Source: Hofstenia miamia (Eukaryota; Xenacoelomorpha; Acoela). From it: a stretch of DNA of 46,251 bases. Both the position numbers and the translations under genes were made by a program. Positions 33,509 to 44,060 of the stretch are shown piece after piece (positions within the stretch are counted from its first letter, which is position 1; each line of letters starts with the position of its first letter). The notes below the pieces were generated by a model, which was given only the letters and a program-made list of their open reading frames with translations, had not been told where the DNA came from and did not search any database. The stretch covers positions 2,510,041-2,556,291 of the forward strand of contig SCFE01000018.1 of the NCBI GenBank assembly GCA_004352715.1. The letters are read 5' to 3'.

Positions 33509-34640
33509 CTATTTAAATTCCTTAATCGGAGAATTCGCAGACACAAATCCGGAGCTTCCAAAATCCCTGGGTTGCAACATTCCTTTATTTTCTATGGTTT
33601 CCAGTGCTTTAGCATAATGTGAACTTTGAATCGGTGGTATTTTCACTAACATTCGGTGAGCTGTTTCTGCCTAAAGCCTAGCTTCATTGTGTAGACAAAA
33701 TGACGAGTGTATAGTGTCTACTCTACTGGCCATTTCTAAAAATGAATCTGAGCTTAAAGATCAGCGCTGCAATTAGTACTAATTTCAAATGCCAAAATTG
33801 TTTTAATCTTAATTCAATATTTTAGCTAGTAGGTAATTTCGCCTATTTCAACTATACAAGAAATTGCCTAAAATGATATACTAACATAGCGATAACAATT
33901 GTGTGAACTATCGAGTTCACTAGGGGGAATTTAGGCATTAGTCCCTCATGCAACGAGTGATAGTTCCCCCAAAGGATCATACAATTGTATTTTAGAGGAT
34001 CCTTTATGGCCAACTTCAAAAGTTCATTTTCTTTTATTTTTTCTTTGTAATTTTGTAGTATCCATATTTTCTTCAATTTTATGTGCATGTTGGCATATTC
34101 ACATTAGAAGCCAGATGCTTTCAGTGGGGCCTTCGCATCTGCACATGTTTTGCATTCCAGATTCTTCTGTAGCTTTTGCAACTAGTTGGTCTACGTTTGA
34201 TTAAGTATTGAACTAAACTTTCCTAAATCGCAATACTTGATTGCCAATGTTTTTGACGTTGCAGGCACATTCTAACTTTGATTACGAGGATTATTTATCT
34301 CGTCTTACTCTATCTTGATTAGGGCTAAATTCAGATTTAACTGGAGTGGACACAAATCTTAGTTGGGCAGAAAAAGTGTTTGCATTAACAATTTCTGGGC
34401 TGAATGCTTTCCATTAACATTACGCACATGTTAATCCTTATGCACAATTTTAATGCCTTTTTTGCTTGATCAGTTTCAAACATAGAATTCGTGCACACTG
34501 TTACAACCTGTTTATACCTGACAAACATGTCGCCAGTATTATTAAGACATAAAACATGTGTAAATACCAAAACTGGGTCATTCTGTTTGAGAAGTTTGTT
34601 CGCTCATGTTTATAGCGTTTAACGTAACATGCTTACTAAA
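33509..34640 (-). pseudogene. Decayed coding region with SWIM-like zinc finger, probably Mutator-like transposase
   Basis: Read on the minus strand, peptide-like sequence continues for about 1.1 kb with several stops and at least one frameshift. From 34620 to 34385 one frame gives NKLLKQNDPVLVFTHVLCLNN and TDQAKKALKLC. A neighbouring frame then gives KAFSPEIVNANTFSAQLRF, ECACNVKNIGNQVLRF and, near 34190-34060, MCRCEGPTESIWLL, a stop, then ICQHAHKI. This CxC..CxH layout is that of a SWIM finger, found near the C-terminus of Mutator-like transposases. The tail at 33509-33760 is open for 84 codons apart from one TAG (33671-33673) and reads KIPPIQSSHYAKALETI and GMLQPRDFGSSGF. The catalytic domain was not found. 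A decayed ZSWIM-type host gene is the alternative. Confidence 0.45.
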
Positions 34641-35234
34641 ATAGCTTCAGATCGTCATTGCATTGCCCTCTCATGTTTTCAATAAAACAAAATTCAAATC
34701 ATGTATTTGCGATGCATAGCTCTATAAAACCAGCGGCAAATGTAGCGAGATCTTAGGACCAGGCCTAAGCAAAATTCAATTTTTCTGCGGCCAAACTTAA
34801 GAGTTTTTGAGAAGTTTGGGGTCAATATTCTTTATAATTCTCAAACTACTGGATTTGAAAATCAACATATACATTTCAAATATTCAGTATTTTACACAAT
34901 AGCTCTATTTTTCGAGACAATTTTCAGGAATAAGTCACAAGAATTTCATTTGAGTCCATCTTTTTAACAAGTATTGTTAAAGTTTCAGTCTTACAAAGTA
35001 AAGTTCAATCTAATTAAAGATTGTAACAAATTTTCGTAGTTGAATATTGAAGTCTGGAGGTTAATACCAAAGCATTATGTTGAGCTTAGTGGAGTCGAGG
35101 AGACATTAATCTAATATTAAATTTGATAACCAAGCTTCACATAAATATTAATTATGGCTGTTTTGTTTTCTAAGCTACTTGAAGATTCTAAGCATACGAT
35201 AGTACATAATACCTTGCCTGATTACCAGGTTTGG
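34641..35234. other. Non-coding stretch, possible transposon edge at 34732
   Basis: CAGCGGCAAATGTAGCGAG followed by a GGACCAGGCCTAAGC block at 34732-34770 looks like a DNA-transposon terminus, but no partner end is visible. Confidence 0.3.
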
Positions 35235-35480
35235 CATGTTTCAAACAGTGTTTTCTGCGGTGTTTTTTAAATGTTTTTTCAAATCTATATAGAAAAGTTT
35301 GGAAATAATTTTTTGATTTCGTCCATTCGCATTTCTATAACCTATTTTCTCCCGAAAAAATAGCAAAACGTGCGTTTTGTTTACGTGTATGAAACGAAAA
35401 ATGAATGTTGATAAGTTTATCATAATTCAATGTTTGCTATTACATGTGTTTTTAGCAACATTTTCGTACCTTGAGCCGGG
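35235..35480. repeat. Interspersed repeat family B, copy 2
   Basis: Same order and orientation as 22540-22800, with GAATGTTGATAAGTTTAT and CAATGTTTGCTATTACAT blocks. The corresponding frame holds a stop and indels. Confidence 0.7.
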
Positions 35481-35660
35481 TTAGTCTTAAAGCAAAAATA
35501 CATTGTTTTAAACGTTTGAAGCGTTTTTTTTGTAAAAAATACACTTTTTTGTCAGCCTTGCTGAACTACCATGGTGGGTACTCTAATAGAATTCCATGAA
35601 CCCAGTTTTACTTTAAGGATTTACAACTGACAATCTGAATGCTGTTTCAGAGTAAATACT

Positions 35661-35822
35661 TTAGCAGCTTCCTGGTGAGTCTAATGCTGTAAATTTGTGC
35701 CCCAAAACCTTCGGGACATTTTCTAGACTGTTGTCAAACGTTGACAGACCGAACTTGGTCAGTCTGGTGCCCGGCGAAATTAAGACGTCCTCAATCGATC
35801 GCTGTTCACTGTTTGATGCCAA
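35661..35822 (-). pseudogene. Unidentified coding-like segment
   Basis: A 53-codon stop-to-stop frame on the minus strand reads SNSEQRSIEDVLISPGTR, then LTKFGLSTFDNSLENV and PKVLGHKFTALDSPGSC. Residue make-up and codon choice (GAC, GTC, CCG, GGC, ACC) differ from the AT-rich background and look protein-like. There is no ATG at its start and no convincing acceptor. It lies about 1 kb upstream, on the same strand, of the SWIM-containing relic, with family B copy 2 between them, so it may belong to the same dead gene. No known family is recognised. Confidence 0.3.
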
Positions 35823-36001
35823 TTAATTTAATAAAGTTCTTAAATAATTTAGAAGAACTCAAAAATTAAAAATAATCAATTTTAGAAAAGATCGGCTTTT
35901 TAATTTTCGATCGATTTTGTATACATCGATTTTCGATATTTGGCCGGGTACTAGTTCAGTCAGTCCATTAATTTTGTTTGATACAATGCTTGATTCAGTC
36001 G

Positions 36002-36333
36002 CAAAGATGGACATGGTCCCAAAAATTCCGCCCTAAGCCCAACCGAATCCGGCTCGACCCATTTATATTATTGCCAATTCTGTCCATTTTATAACTGTCA
36101 AAAAATTTTCTATAATTTTTCGGTTTCATACTCCAAAATTTGGTATGTTAGAAACCTTGAATAAAATCTACACACTGAAATTGAAGATTCTTTGCTACAT
36201 TTAGAAGAGTAAAAATTTTACATGTAAATTATATTCTTCTATAGCATTCACTGCATTTGCGTTAACTTGCGTGCTCTGTTGCGCGATAGTATTTTTTTTA
36301 AATTTCTGCCCAAGAAGTCCATGTCGATCTCTG
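36002..36333. mobile_element. Complete hAT-type MITE with perfect 8-bp target duplication
   Basis: The left end CAAAGATGGACATGG (36002-36016) is mirrored, with two mismatches, by CCATGTCGATCTCTG (36319-36333). TTCAGTCG occurs on both sides (35994-36001 and 36334-36341) as a perfect 8-bp duplication. The 332-bp interior holds CGGCTCGACCCATTTAT but no frame. The right half recurs at about 230-524, and similar right ends occur near 4561 and 18154, so the family is represented several times in this window. Confidence 0.85.
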
Positions 36334-36479
36334 TTCAGTCGTGATCGCAATTTATTCAAAAAGCGGGAAATTGCACTAGAAAACTAAACTAAAAAATAAA
36401 GCACTATTTGAGTTTTCAATGGACAATAAATTTTTTCAAAAGTCTTTACAAAGTGCATACATTAAAAAAATAAAACATT

Positions 36480-36683
36480 GTGAGAGATGCAAAAGTTGAG
36501 AACATTGGCTTTTGCTTTACTAATGGATTAATAACGCGGGATGTATTGTTTTACGAAGTGCAATTACTTCCACCAATCTCCCGCAATTATTTCATTAGGG
36601 CGTGTGTTTATGGCCATTACGAAAATAAGGAAAAGATCTCCTCCTTAAATGTTATCCAATCATATAATAGAATAGGTTTCTAA
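36480..36683 (+). CDS. Unidentified coding-like frame
   Basis: A 67-codon frame opens with GTG after an upstream stop and reads RDAKVENIGFCFTNGLI, TRDVLFYEVQLLPPISRN and YFIRACVYGHYENKEK before TAA. The composition is more protein-like than most stop-free runs in this window. No ATG suits its start, no clear splice sites bound it, and no domain is recognised. The opposite strand also has a run of about 26 open codons here. Kept as a low-confidence candidate. Confidence 0.18.
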   Translation: MRDAKVENIGFCFTNGLITRDVLFYEVQLLPPISRNYFIRACVYGHYENKEKISSLNVIQSYNRIGF

Positions 36684-36689
36684 TTGAGA

Positions 36690-38404
36690 AAAGATGTTCA
36701 CCTTGCAATTGCTTTTAATTTCAAAGAATGAGATTTCTCTTGTTTTCATCTTCACTTGTTTACACCAACTTCACCTTTAAATTTAATGCAGTCTACGATT
36801 GAAAAGAGCCATACTAATGTTTACCTGTTTTTTGATGAAGTAAGCGAATGAATTTAGTTTTTTCAAATTGCTTAATTTGAGAATGCTTGAATTCGCAAGA
36901 TATTGAAGTCGTTTCCACTCCAATTTATTATTTCGATTCAAATTGATGTTCAAACTGGTGTTAAATAAGAATTTTTCACGTCGTCGAAGAACTAATTTAT
37001 GCTAATGTAATCATATACTTTACATATCATGCCGCTCTTAACACTAATAGGCTTTGGATGTCGTTTTGACATTAGGACATTATATATAGATGATAATATT
37101 GTTTTTTTTTGTCAAAACCGTCACCCTATTTTACCATAATTTTAAATGTAAAGTTAATGAAATCTGGGTTGTACTCGAGCTTTTACAATTCCATTGGGGA
37201 CCTATTTATATTATGTATTTAAGAACACAGCCCTGACTTTAGTATACATCGAACAGTTCTTCTGTAAATTTTTCTATTTTCATAAAGCAATCGTTAATTG
37301 GTTGTACTTTTGGGTAAATACGTGGTTTATGGTAATATTTTAATATTGGCCTGTGCAATTCGGTAAAATTAAATCAATTCCAATCGAAACATACGCTTTC
37401 AATGCATAGCGGAAATTTTCTTTTCTTTGTCGAATTGTGGGCGTGTGCAATTTGCATTAGGAAATAACTCAATCGAAGCGAAATTTACGGAATCGCTCTG
37501 CACTATAAAACCTTTACCACATATATCATTTAATATTGATTTCCCAAGATGATTTTTCCAATGTTGGAAATATATTGCTATAAAATATTATTGTCTTAGT
37601 TCGAATTTCCGAATATGTGTAAACAATACTAAGGATCTAGGTGTGCTGCGGATCATCTTCCGTTAGTCACTTCTACTTTCAAACGTTACACTTATGGTCC
37701 ATATCAATTATTCCATTGATCTAATTAGATTCCCTAATCCGTTAGTGCATTAACTTCTAATCCATGGATTATTCCATTGAAGGTAAGAGTGTGGGCTTTC
37801 TATGGCCATGTGTTTGATAGCAACAGCACTTTCAAAATGAGTAATGAAATTACTCTGAATGTTACAAACACTATGCCAATAGAATTCATATTCATTTTGA
37901 AAATGGTTATTGTGTTAATTTGTTATGAAAGTGTTCATCTGGACTGTTAGCTGACATTAAATTATTAAGGTATACAATTTTATGTAAAAATAGACAGTCT
38001 TCATTTGAAATTTAACACTGATCTTGCACCTGATCGGTAACGCTTCAGTACATTTAGTCCAGACTTCTACTCCACAATTAAATGTTTATCTACAATGATT
38101 ACAATTATTTGATCCTTTGCATCAAAGTACTGCGAATATTGGTTGTTGTACAACTATAATCAATGCCAAGACTTTTTTCTGAATATCAAAAATATGATAC
38201 AGACAATTGCATTTTTGTTCTTTCTTCTTATTTATAAATAGTATTTATTATAAGGTATTTACGTTCGAAACAGCGTCCTACCAGGACTGAAGAAAGGTTA
38301 ATTCAAAGATGGAACGGGTCTATCTAAAAGTAGGCTGAATTTTAGGTCATCATTTTGTGGCTAATCTTGCATATCATGATATTAAGTATTTTCCGCGTAT
38401 ATTG
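36690..38404. other. AT-rich stretch, no feature recognised
   Basis: No gene supported. The 38270-38330 block is slightly GC-richer, but every frame closes quickly. Confidence 0.4.
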
Positions 38405-39222
38405 TCAGTTTATCTTACAGCTTGTATTCAACAAACTATTCCGGCCGCCTGTTTTTTCTAGTGTTTTGTTCCAGTTTTTGGTAACATACTTATCATTGGA
38501 CGAAAAGTAGCGGTCCGGACTATGCCTACTTTTGAAAAAACTACTTGGGCTGCGGCACGTTTAGTTCAATTCAACTATCGCTGAATCAAGCCTCTTGTCA
38601 CTTTACACAACATTTGGTGGTTTGCTTATAACTAGAATATGGGTCGGGAATTATAAAATATTGTTCAAATTATATAACCTAATAAATAGGTTTGGCTTGG
38701 CATATTTTCCTTGCCTCGTTTCCAACTCTGTTTCAACTTCTTTACCATTCTTCACCCATTCTTGAAATGGTACATTAAGAAATATTACATTAGTCATGCC
38801 TTTTACAACACTGTTTAATTCAAGGTATAATTTAAGTGTATTTAACTTTATTGACAACGCATTATAAGCTCTTGCCTAAAGATATATCGTCACTAATCTT
38901 AGTGATAAGTACAAAAATCTCCCGATTAATACTTCAAGAATCTCGTCTCTAGGAATCGATCGACTAGCAATACGGAATAAACGTTTTTGAAATGTATTCT
39001 CACTTGTAATTTTTGCTTATTTCTTCCCGTGTTTGCGGGAGTGTATAAATATGAATCCGGTTGTAGCTTACTTAGGAGGGGATCTATTTTCTCAGGCTGT
39101 TTAATTGATATTTTCTTTGTACTACGACATGAAATTAAAAGCATTTTAAGTGATTCTCGTCTGTTAAATGTCAATTGTTTTGGTTTTTGTAATTGAGTTA
39201 TCTGAAAATGTAGGTACGCCAC
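38405..39222 (-). pseudogene. Cluster of coding-like fragments on the minus strand, unidentified
   Basis: Three stop-poor minus-strand stretches follow one another. At 39222-38926 one frame includes IDPLLSKLQPDSYLYTPAN. From about 38995 to 38641 another frame, interrupted by one TAG, reads KRLFRIASRSIPRDEILEV and later NVIFLNVPFQEWVKNGKEV. At about 38553-38405 a third reads SPSSFFKSRHSPDRYF and NKTLEKTGGRNSLLN. The plus strand at 38462-38584 is also open after a good acceptor-like TTTTTTCTAG, so the strand is not certain. The pattern suits an old element or pseudogene with frameshifts. I do not recognise the product, and chance runs could mimic it. Confidence 0.2.
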
Positions 39223-39954
39223 TCAAGCCACTTGTCCTAAATAGTGTGCATTCTGAGATTATCTAGGAAATAACATTTTACTATCCATGCAATCTTGCAT
39301 ATGATTTGTGGTGAAGTCAATGCACGATTTTAATAAAAAAACTAGTTTTGTTGATTTGATATTGATGAGTGCATTGTATGTTTGCTTATTGAAATTCATA
39401 AAATTATTTTCTGATTGACAATCCTTTCTGGTCATTAGGGTTGAGTTATATTGTCTATCGAATCATTGTTACTAACATGTTAGAATTGATTGATATTACG
39501 TTGGTAGCTCTTCTCTGCTGACTGAATTGTATTGAATTTTTTAAGATAAAACATTTTATTTCCTAGTCTTTCAAAAAAATTATATTAACATTTCATTAGT
39601 AAAAGTCGCGATTTCAAGTTGGTAAACAAACTTTACACGGTATTCAAATGACAGATATTTCTTTCCTCAGTTCAATAACATCAGCATTGATTGGTTAAGG
39701 CTATATCTACAATACAATATTATATAATAAATAATTATTAATTACAGTTTTTTAGCTAATTACAAATGTAATTGCTAGAATATATTTTTTCGTACATGGA
39801 AAACAGTTGATTATTTAAAGGTGACTACAATTATGATATTGCTAGGTCTATGTACGTAGATAAACTCAATATTAGAAATCCGACTCGATTCGAATTTTAA
39901 ACTACTGACCCAGTAAGTTCTCGTAGACATTTTTGCAGTCAAAAGTGCATTTAG
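39223..39954. other. AT-rich stretch
   Basis: Only the GACTCGA-type fragment at about 39881-39899 is recognisable, related to 21604-22012. Confidence 0.4.
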
Positions 39955-40180
39955 GATTTTTAAAACGGAGGGGGCTGACACCCATATTTACAGAAAAAAA
40001 TGTAAAAAAAGTTTTTTTGAACAAAAGTAAGCTTGCACAAAATGCAGTTGGTTTTTAGCAGCAAATCGATTGATGACATCTTGAATTAAAGTGAACTATT
40101 TTCAAATTTTAGGAAAAGAGAACATTTTTCTTATGTGTTCGCAGCTGGCCCCGAAAGGCCCCCTAAACGCGCCACTGATT
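39955..40180. repeat. Interspersed repeat family D, copy 3 (best preserved right end)
   Basis: Carries the shared GCTGACACC, AGCAGCAAATCGATTGATG and TGTTCGCAGCTGGCCCC blocks. The right end is CCCCCTAAACGCGCCACTG, which read inward is a typical DNA-transposon terminus. The left edge (AGTGCATTTAGG at about 39944-39955) resembles it only loosely, so exact limits are uncertain. Confidence 0.7.
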
Positions 40181-42648
40181 ACAGTCAAGTTTATACATGT
40201 ACATATGCATTTTCCTGACTGTGACTGACATGCTTAAATCTCTTAGAAGTTTATCCTGATCAACGTATGACTACAGAAAAGAAATGATGAAACTAGACGT
40301 TTTTTCAAGTTCTTATCCAATATTTGCTGCCGCCATTCAATAAGATGACCTTTGTCTGTGTAGGAAATTTTTGTGCAATATATTTTCAGATAACTGACAT
40401 TCAATGCTTGAAAAAATTGAAGTTATTTCACATGTTAATACATGCGAACGTGCTCTTTTTAAAAATAGTTTGAAATTAAAAAGAATAAAAGTTTTTAAAA
40501 TAAACTTTTGTATTTACGCTTTTTTCCAAATTTAGTGGTTGCTTGTTTTGCTTACTACTGTAAATAACGTAATTTTTTCAAAATTTGTTTATAAAGTTCT
40601 TGTTTCTAAAACAATGTATACATCTTAAATTGATTTTTGATTTGTTTTCCACTAACAAATCATTCCCTGGCTCATAAATAATGCAAAAAAATTTATCCAT
40701 TTAAACAGCTGGTCAAGTTTACCTCAAAAACCTATCGTAGCTGATAGTTAAATCTTCTTATTTATTTATGCTTCCTTTGTTAGTGTCCTCTTTCCTTAAT
40801 CAAGTGTTTAATTACTTATGCAACGATCAATTTACAGCATCTAAGTATTGTTTTCTTAAAAATCAATTTTACTTAATTGTAGGTGCATCAATTATTTGAG
40901 CTTTGATCTTTATTTGGCGTTATAGAGGTCCAATGTATACACATTTACTTTCTCATCATTGCTCTATGAGAATGATTTCACAATTTTAAAGAGAAGAACA
41001 TCGTAGGAAATATCAATTGCAAATATGTACATGCAGACCCGTAGTAGTGTGTTTTGCGGCTGACATTTCTTGGCTGGCCCCGGCCGGCCGCGTCCTCAAA
41101 TATTGAAGCCGTTCCCGATATTCACCACATTTTCGTAATTTATGTGGTCTTACAGCCACTTTGAGTAAGACAACGCATATTTAAGCTTGCTGTCGTTAAG
41201 AACCGTGATTTGAACGTTGAAACCGTGGCGAGCCGCGAATCAATTGCTCGCAGCAGGCAAAAAAATTCGATCTGGCTAAATTTATAAAAACAGTAAAAAT
41301 TAGCAAAGAAATTAAAAAACAGTATATTGTATCAGCAATGCAAACATATCTCGTAGCTTTTATATATAGAAAACAAATTTAGCGAGTTTTTTTCAAACTT
41401 ACGTTACCAATGTTCATTATTGGATACATCTTAAGTCCCAAATCTGATGTCATATATCCATACTTTTATTTCAGGTGTTTTTTAAATGCTATAAATGACA
41501 ATTTGAAATGGAATATACTAAAAAAACATTATACAATTTTCAAGCGGGTGTAATCAAAGATTTGCTTGTGATAGTCAGTGGGTTACGCACGATGCCAAGG
41601 CCAATGAACATCGTTTTTTTAGCAATGAATAATAAGCATAGTTGATCTCATATATGTTTTTCCGCTCTGTAAAGATGAATTGCTGTGCTTGATTGTTGCA
41701 TTCATCGCGACATGTCAAATAACATCTGACTAATACTGTCATTAATAAGAATGCAGTTAATATATATTTATATGAGGAGGAATTAATTGGAAAATTGAAA
41801 TCATTTACATCTAATTAGCATTAGTTGGTAATAGTTTATTGCGTATTTCTATATGGTTCATCTACACACTAATTTTATTACTTTCTAATTTGATTTTTGT
41901 TCTCATAAACGGTACGGCCATAGTCCGACTGGGCGAAGCTTGTGTTACGGCCCTGACACCTTAGCCTATTATCTGCTAAGATTTAGGTACTTAGATTAAC
42001 TGTCAATTTTTTAATAATGCAAACTATAATAATCCATTTAATGCGGCACAAACTTTTTTCAAATATTGCATTAACTAGTTTATACTACATTGAAAATTAT
42101 ATTTTCCAACTTTGTTCTGTGTTTTATAATTGTGGTACTACCGAATGATCCACTTCATCGTTGGAATCCAATTAAAATGATCTACATCCGGTGTCCGCAA
42201 TACTTTTTATTTTGGACTATTCCTCTAAGAATCATACATACTGTAGAGAATTATTTTTCGATTTGGGGAGTTTAATTTTTTTGGCTGTGTAAACTAAGAA
42301 AAAATTGGAATGAAAAAATCGAATTATAGATAACCTATGAAAACCAAAAAAAATTATAAAAGGATTTTTTTCAATTTTTTTGTATAGATGTAAAAGCTAT
42401 TGCAACTATCTACCCTTTCTTTAATTAAAAGCTTGCAAATATATACAAGAAATCGGCTAAAAATATATAGATACGCTAAATATGTATAACATTGAATGTT
42501 CAGAATAATTATTATGGAAAAATGCAAAAATTCAAAAAAAATTATTAAAAATGGTAGCAACATGCATCATTACCTATTTATGCTAGTTACGAATTCTTTT
42601 GAAAAAAGTCCACAATTTACATAGCTTATAAATGAAAAAGGGTACAGA
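40181..42648. other. AT-rich stretch with a GC-rich islet at 41040-41280
   Basis: The islet contains GGCCCCGGCCGGCCGCG (41075-41091) and several CG dinucleotides and is open for about 38 codons in one plus frame, with no recognised product. It could be a transposon terminus or a promoter-like CpG patch. The frame at 42090-42275 starts with TTG and is hydrophobic, without other support. Confidence 0.3.
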
Positions 42649-43648
42649 NNNNNNNNNNNNNNNNNNNNNNNNNNNNNNNNNNNNNNNNNNNNNNNNNNNN
42701 NNNNNNNNNNNNNNNNNNNNNNNNNNNNNNNNNNNNNNNNNNNNNNNNNNNNNNNNNNNNNNNNNNNNNNNNNNNNNNNNNNNNNNNNNNNNNNNNNNNN
42801 NNNNNNNNNNNNNNNNNNNNNNNNNNNNNNNNNNNNNNNNNNNNNNNNNNNNNNNNNNNNNNNNNNNNNNNNNNNNNNNNNNNNNNNNNNNNNNNNNNNN
42901 NNNNNNNNNNNNNNNNNNNNNNNNNNNNNNNNNNNNNNNNNNNNNNNNNNNNNNNNNNNNNNNNNNNNNNNNNNNNNNNNNNNNNNNNNNNNNNNNNNNN
43001 NNNNNNNNNNNNNNNNNNNNNNNNNNNNNNNNNNNNNNNNNNNNNNNNNNNNNNNNNNNNNNNNNNNNNNNNNNNNNNNNNNNNNNNNNNNNNNNNNNNN
43101 NNNNNNNNNNNNNNNNNNNNNNNNNNNNNNNNNNNNNNNNNNNNNNNNNNNNNNNNNNNNNNNNNNNNNNNNNNNNNNNNNNNNNNNNNNNNNNNNNNNN
43201 NNNNNNNNNNNNNNNNNNNNNNNNNNNNNNNNNNNNNNNNNNNNNNNNNNNNNNNNNNNNNNNNNNNNNNNNNNNNNNNNNNNNNNNNNNNNNNNNNNNN
43301 NNNNNNNNNNNNNNNNNNNNNNNNNNNNNNNNNNNNNNNNNNNNNNNNNNNNNNNNNNNNNNNNNNNNNNNNNNNNNNNNNNNNNNNNNNNNNNNNNNNN
43401 NNNNNNNNNNNNNNNNNNNNNNNNNNNNNNNNNNNNNNNNNNNNNNNNNNNNNNNNNNNNNNNNNNNNNNNNNNNNNNNNNNNNNNNNNNNNNNNNNNNN
43501 NNNNNNNNNNNNNNNNNNNNNNNNNNNNNNNNNNNNNNNNNNNNNNNNNNNNNNNNNNNNNNNNNNNNNNNNNNNNNNNNNNNNNNNNNNNNNNNNNNNN
43601 NNNNNNNNNNNNNNNNNNNNNNNNNNNNNNNNNNNNNNNNNNNNNNNN
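42649..43648. other. Assembly gap (exactly 1000 N)
   Basis: The round size suggests a scaffold gap of unknown true length. Confidence 0.99.
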
Positions 43649-43868
43649 ATTTAAATAGAAAATTTCTACGTTTACTCTGGCAGATCTCCCCTATTTTTCA
43701 AGTTGACAAATATATGGCTAAAATTTTTTAAGTCGGCAATTGCCCATCCTTGCCCACTACGACTCTGCACTGCACGCCTAGGCTGTGTTAATTAGATTTA
43801 GTAAATAACTGACGTTAGCTTATTATTCTTTAAATCATTTGATAAATATTAGCAAAAAAAGGAACCAA

Positions 43869-44060
43869 TGTAAACAGGAGTTTTCAATATTGAAATTGTC
43901 ATATGAAATCAACATGAGAAATAATGTAAACTTCATTATCGCTATTAAAGTTGTCAAATGAAAGCAAGATGAGGAATAGGTGTAAATAGGTCCATGGATA
44001 TTGAATTCGCTTGACGAATTCCTCAATTTGAACCAGTGTAAACGGAGCTTTAGGTAGAGA
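43869..44060. repeat. Degenerate tandem repeat with exact 56-bp period
   Basis: TGTAAA recurs at 43869, 43925, 43981 and 44037, each 56 bp apart. Units 1 and 2 also match through most of their second half (ATTGAAATTGTCATATGAAA against ATTAAAGTTGTCAAATGAAA). Unit 3 is more diverged and unit 4 is partial. The 103-codon minus-strand frame over this array is a by-product of 56-bp repeats and shows no domain. Confidence 0.7.

Noticed and set aside
34518-34581. A second signal-peptide-like exon on the minus strand (MTQFWYLHMFYVLIILATCLS) with a GTATAA donor in phase 1.
   Set aside because: A longer protein-like frame (NKLLKQNDPVLVF...TDQAKKALKLC) runs through the same bases and continues into the SWIM-containing relic. 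The hydrophobic peptide is best explained as its out-of-frame shadow.
38462-38584. Plus-strand exon-like segment after TTTTTTCTAG, with GNILIIGRKV resembling receptor membrane helix 1.
   Set aside because: The similarity is a few residues only, the next part does not fit a receptor, and the minus strand reads at least as well.
42632-43654. A 340-codon plus-strand frame.
   Set aside because: It is almost entirely the 1000-N gap.
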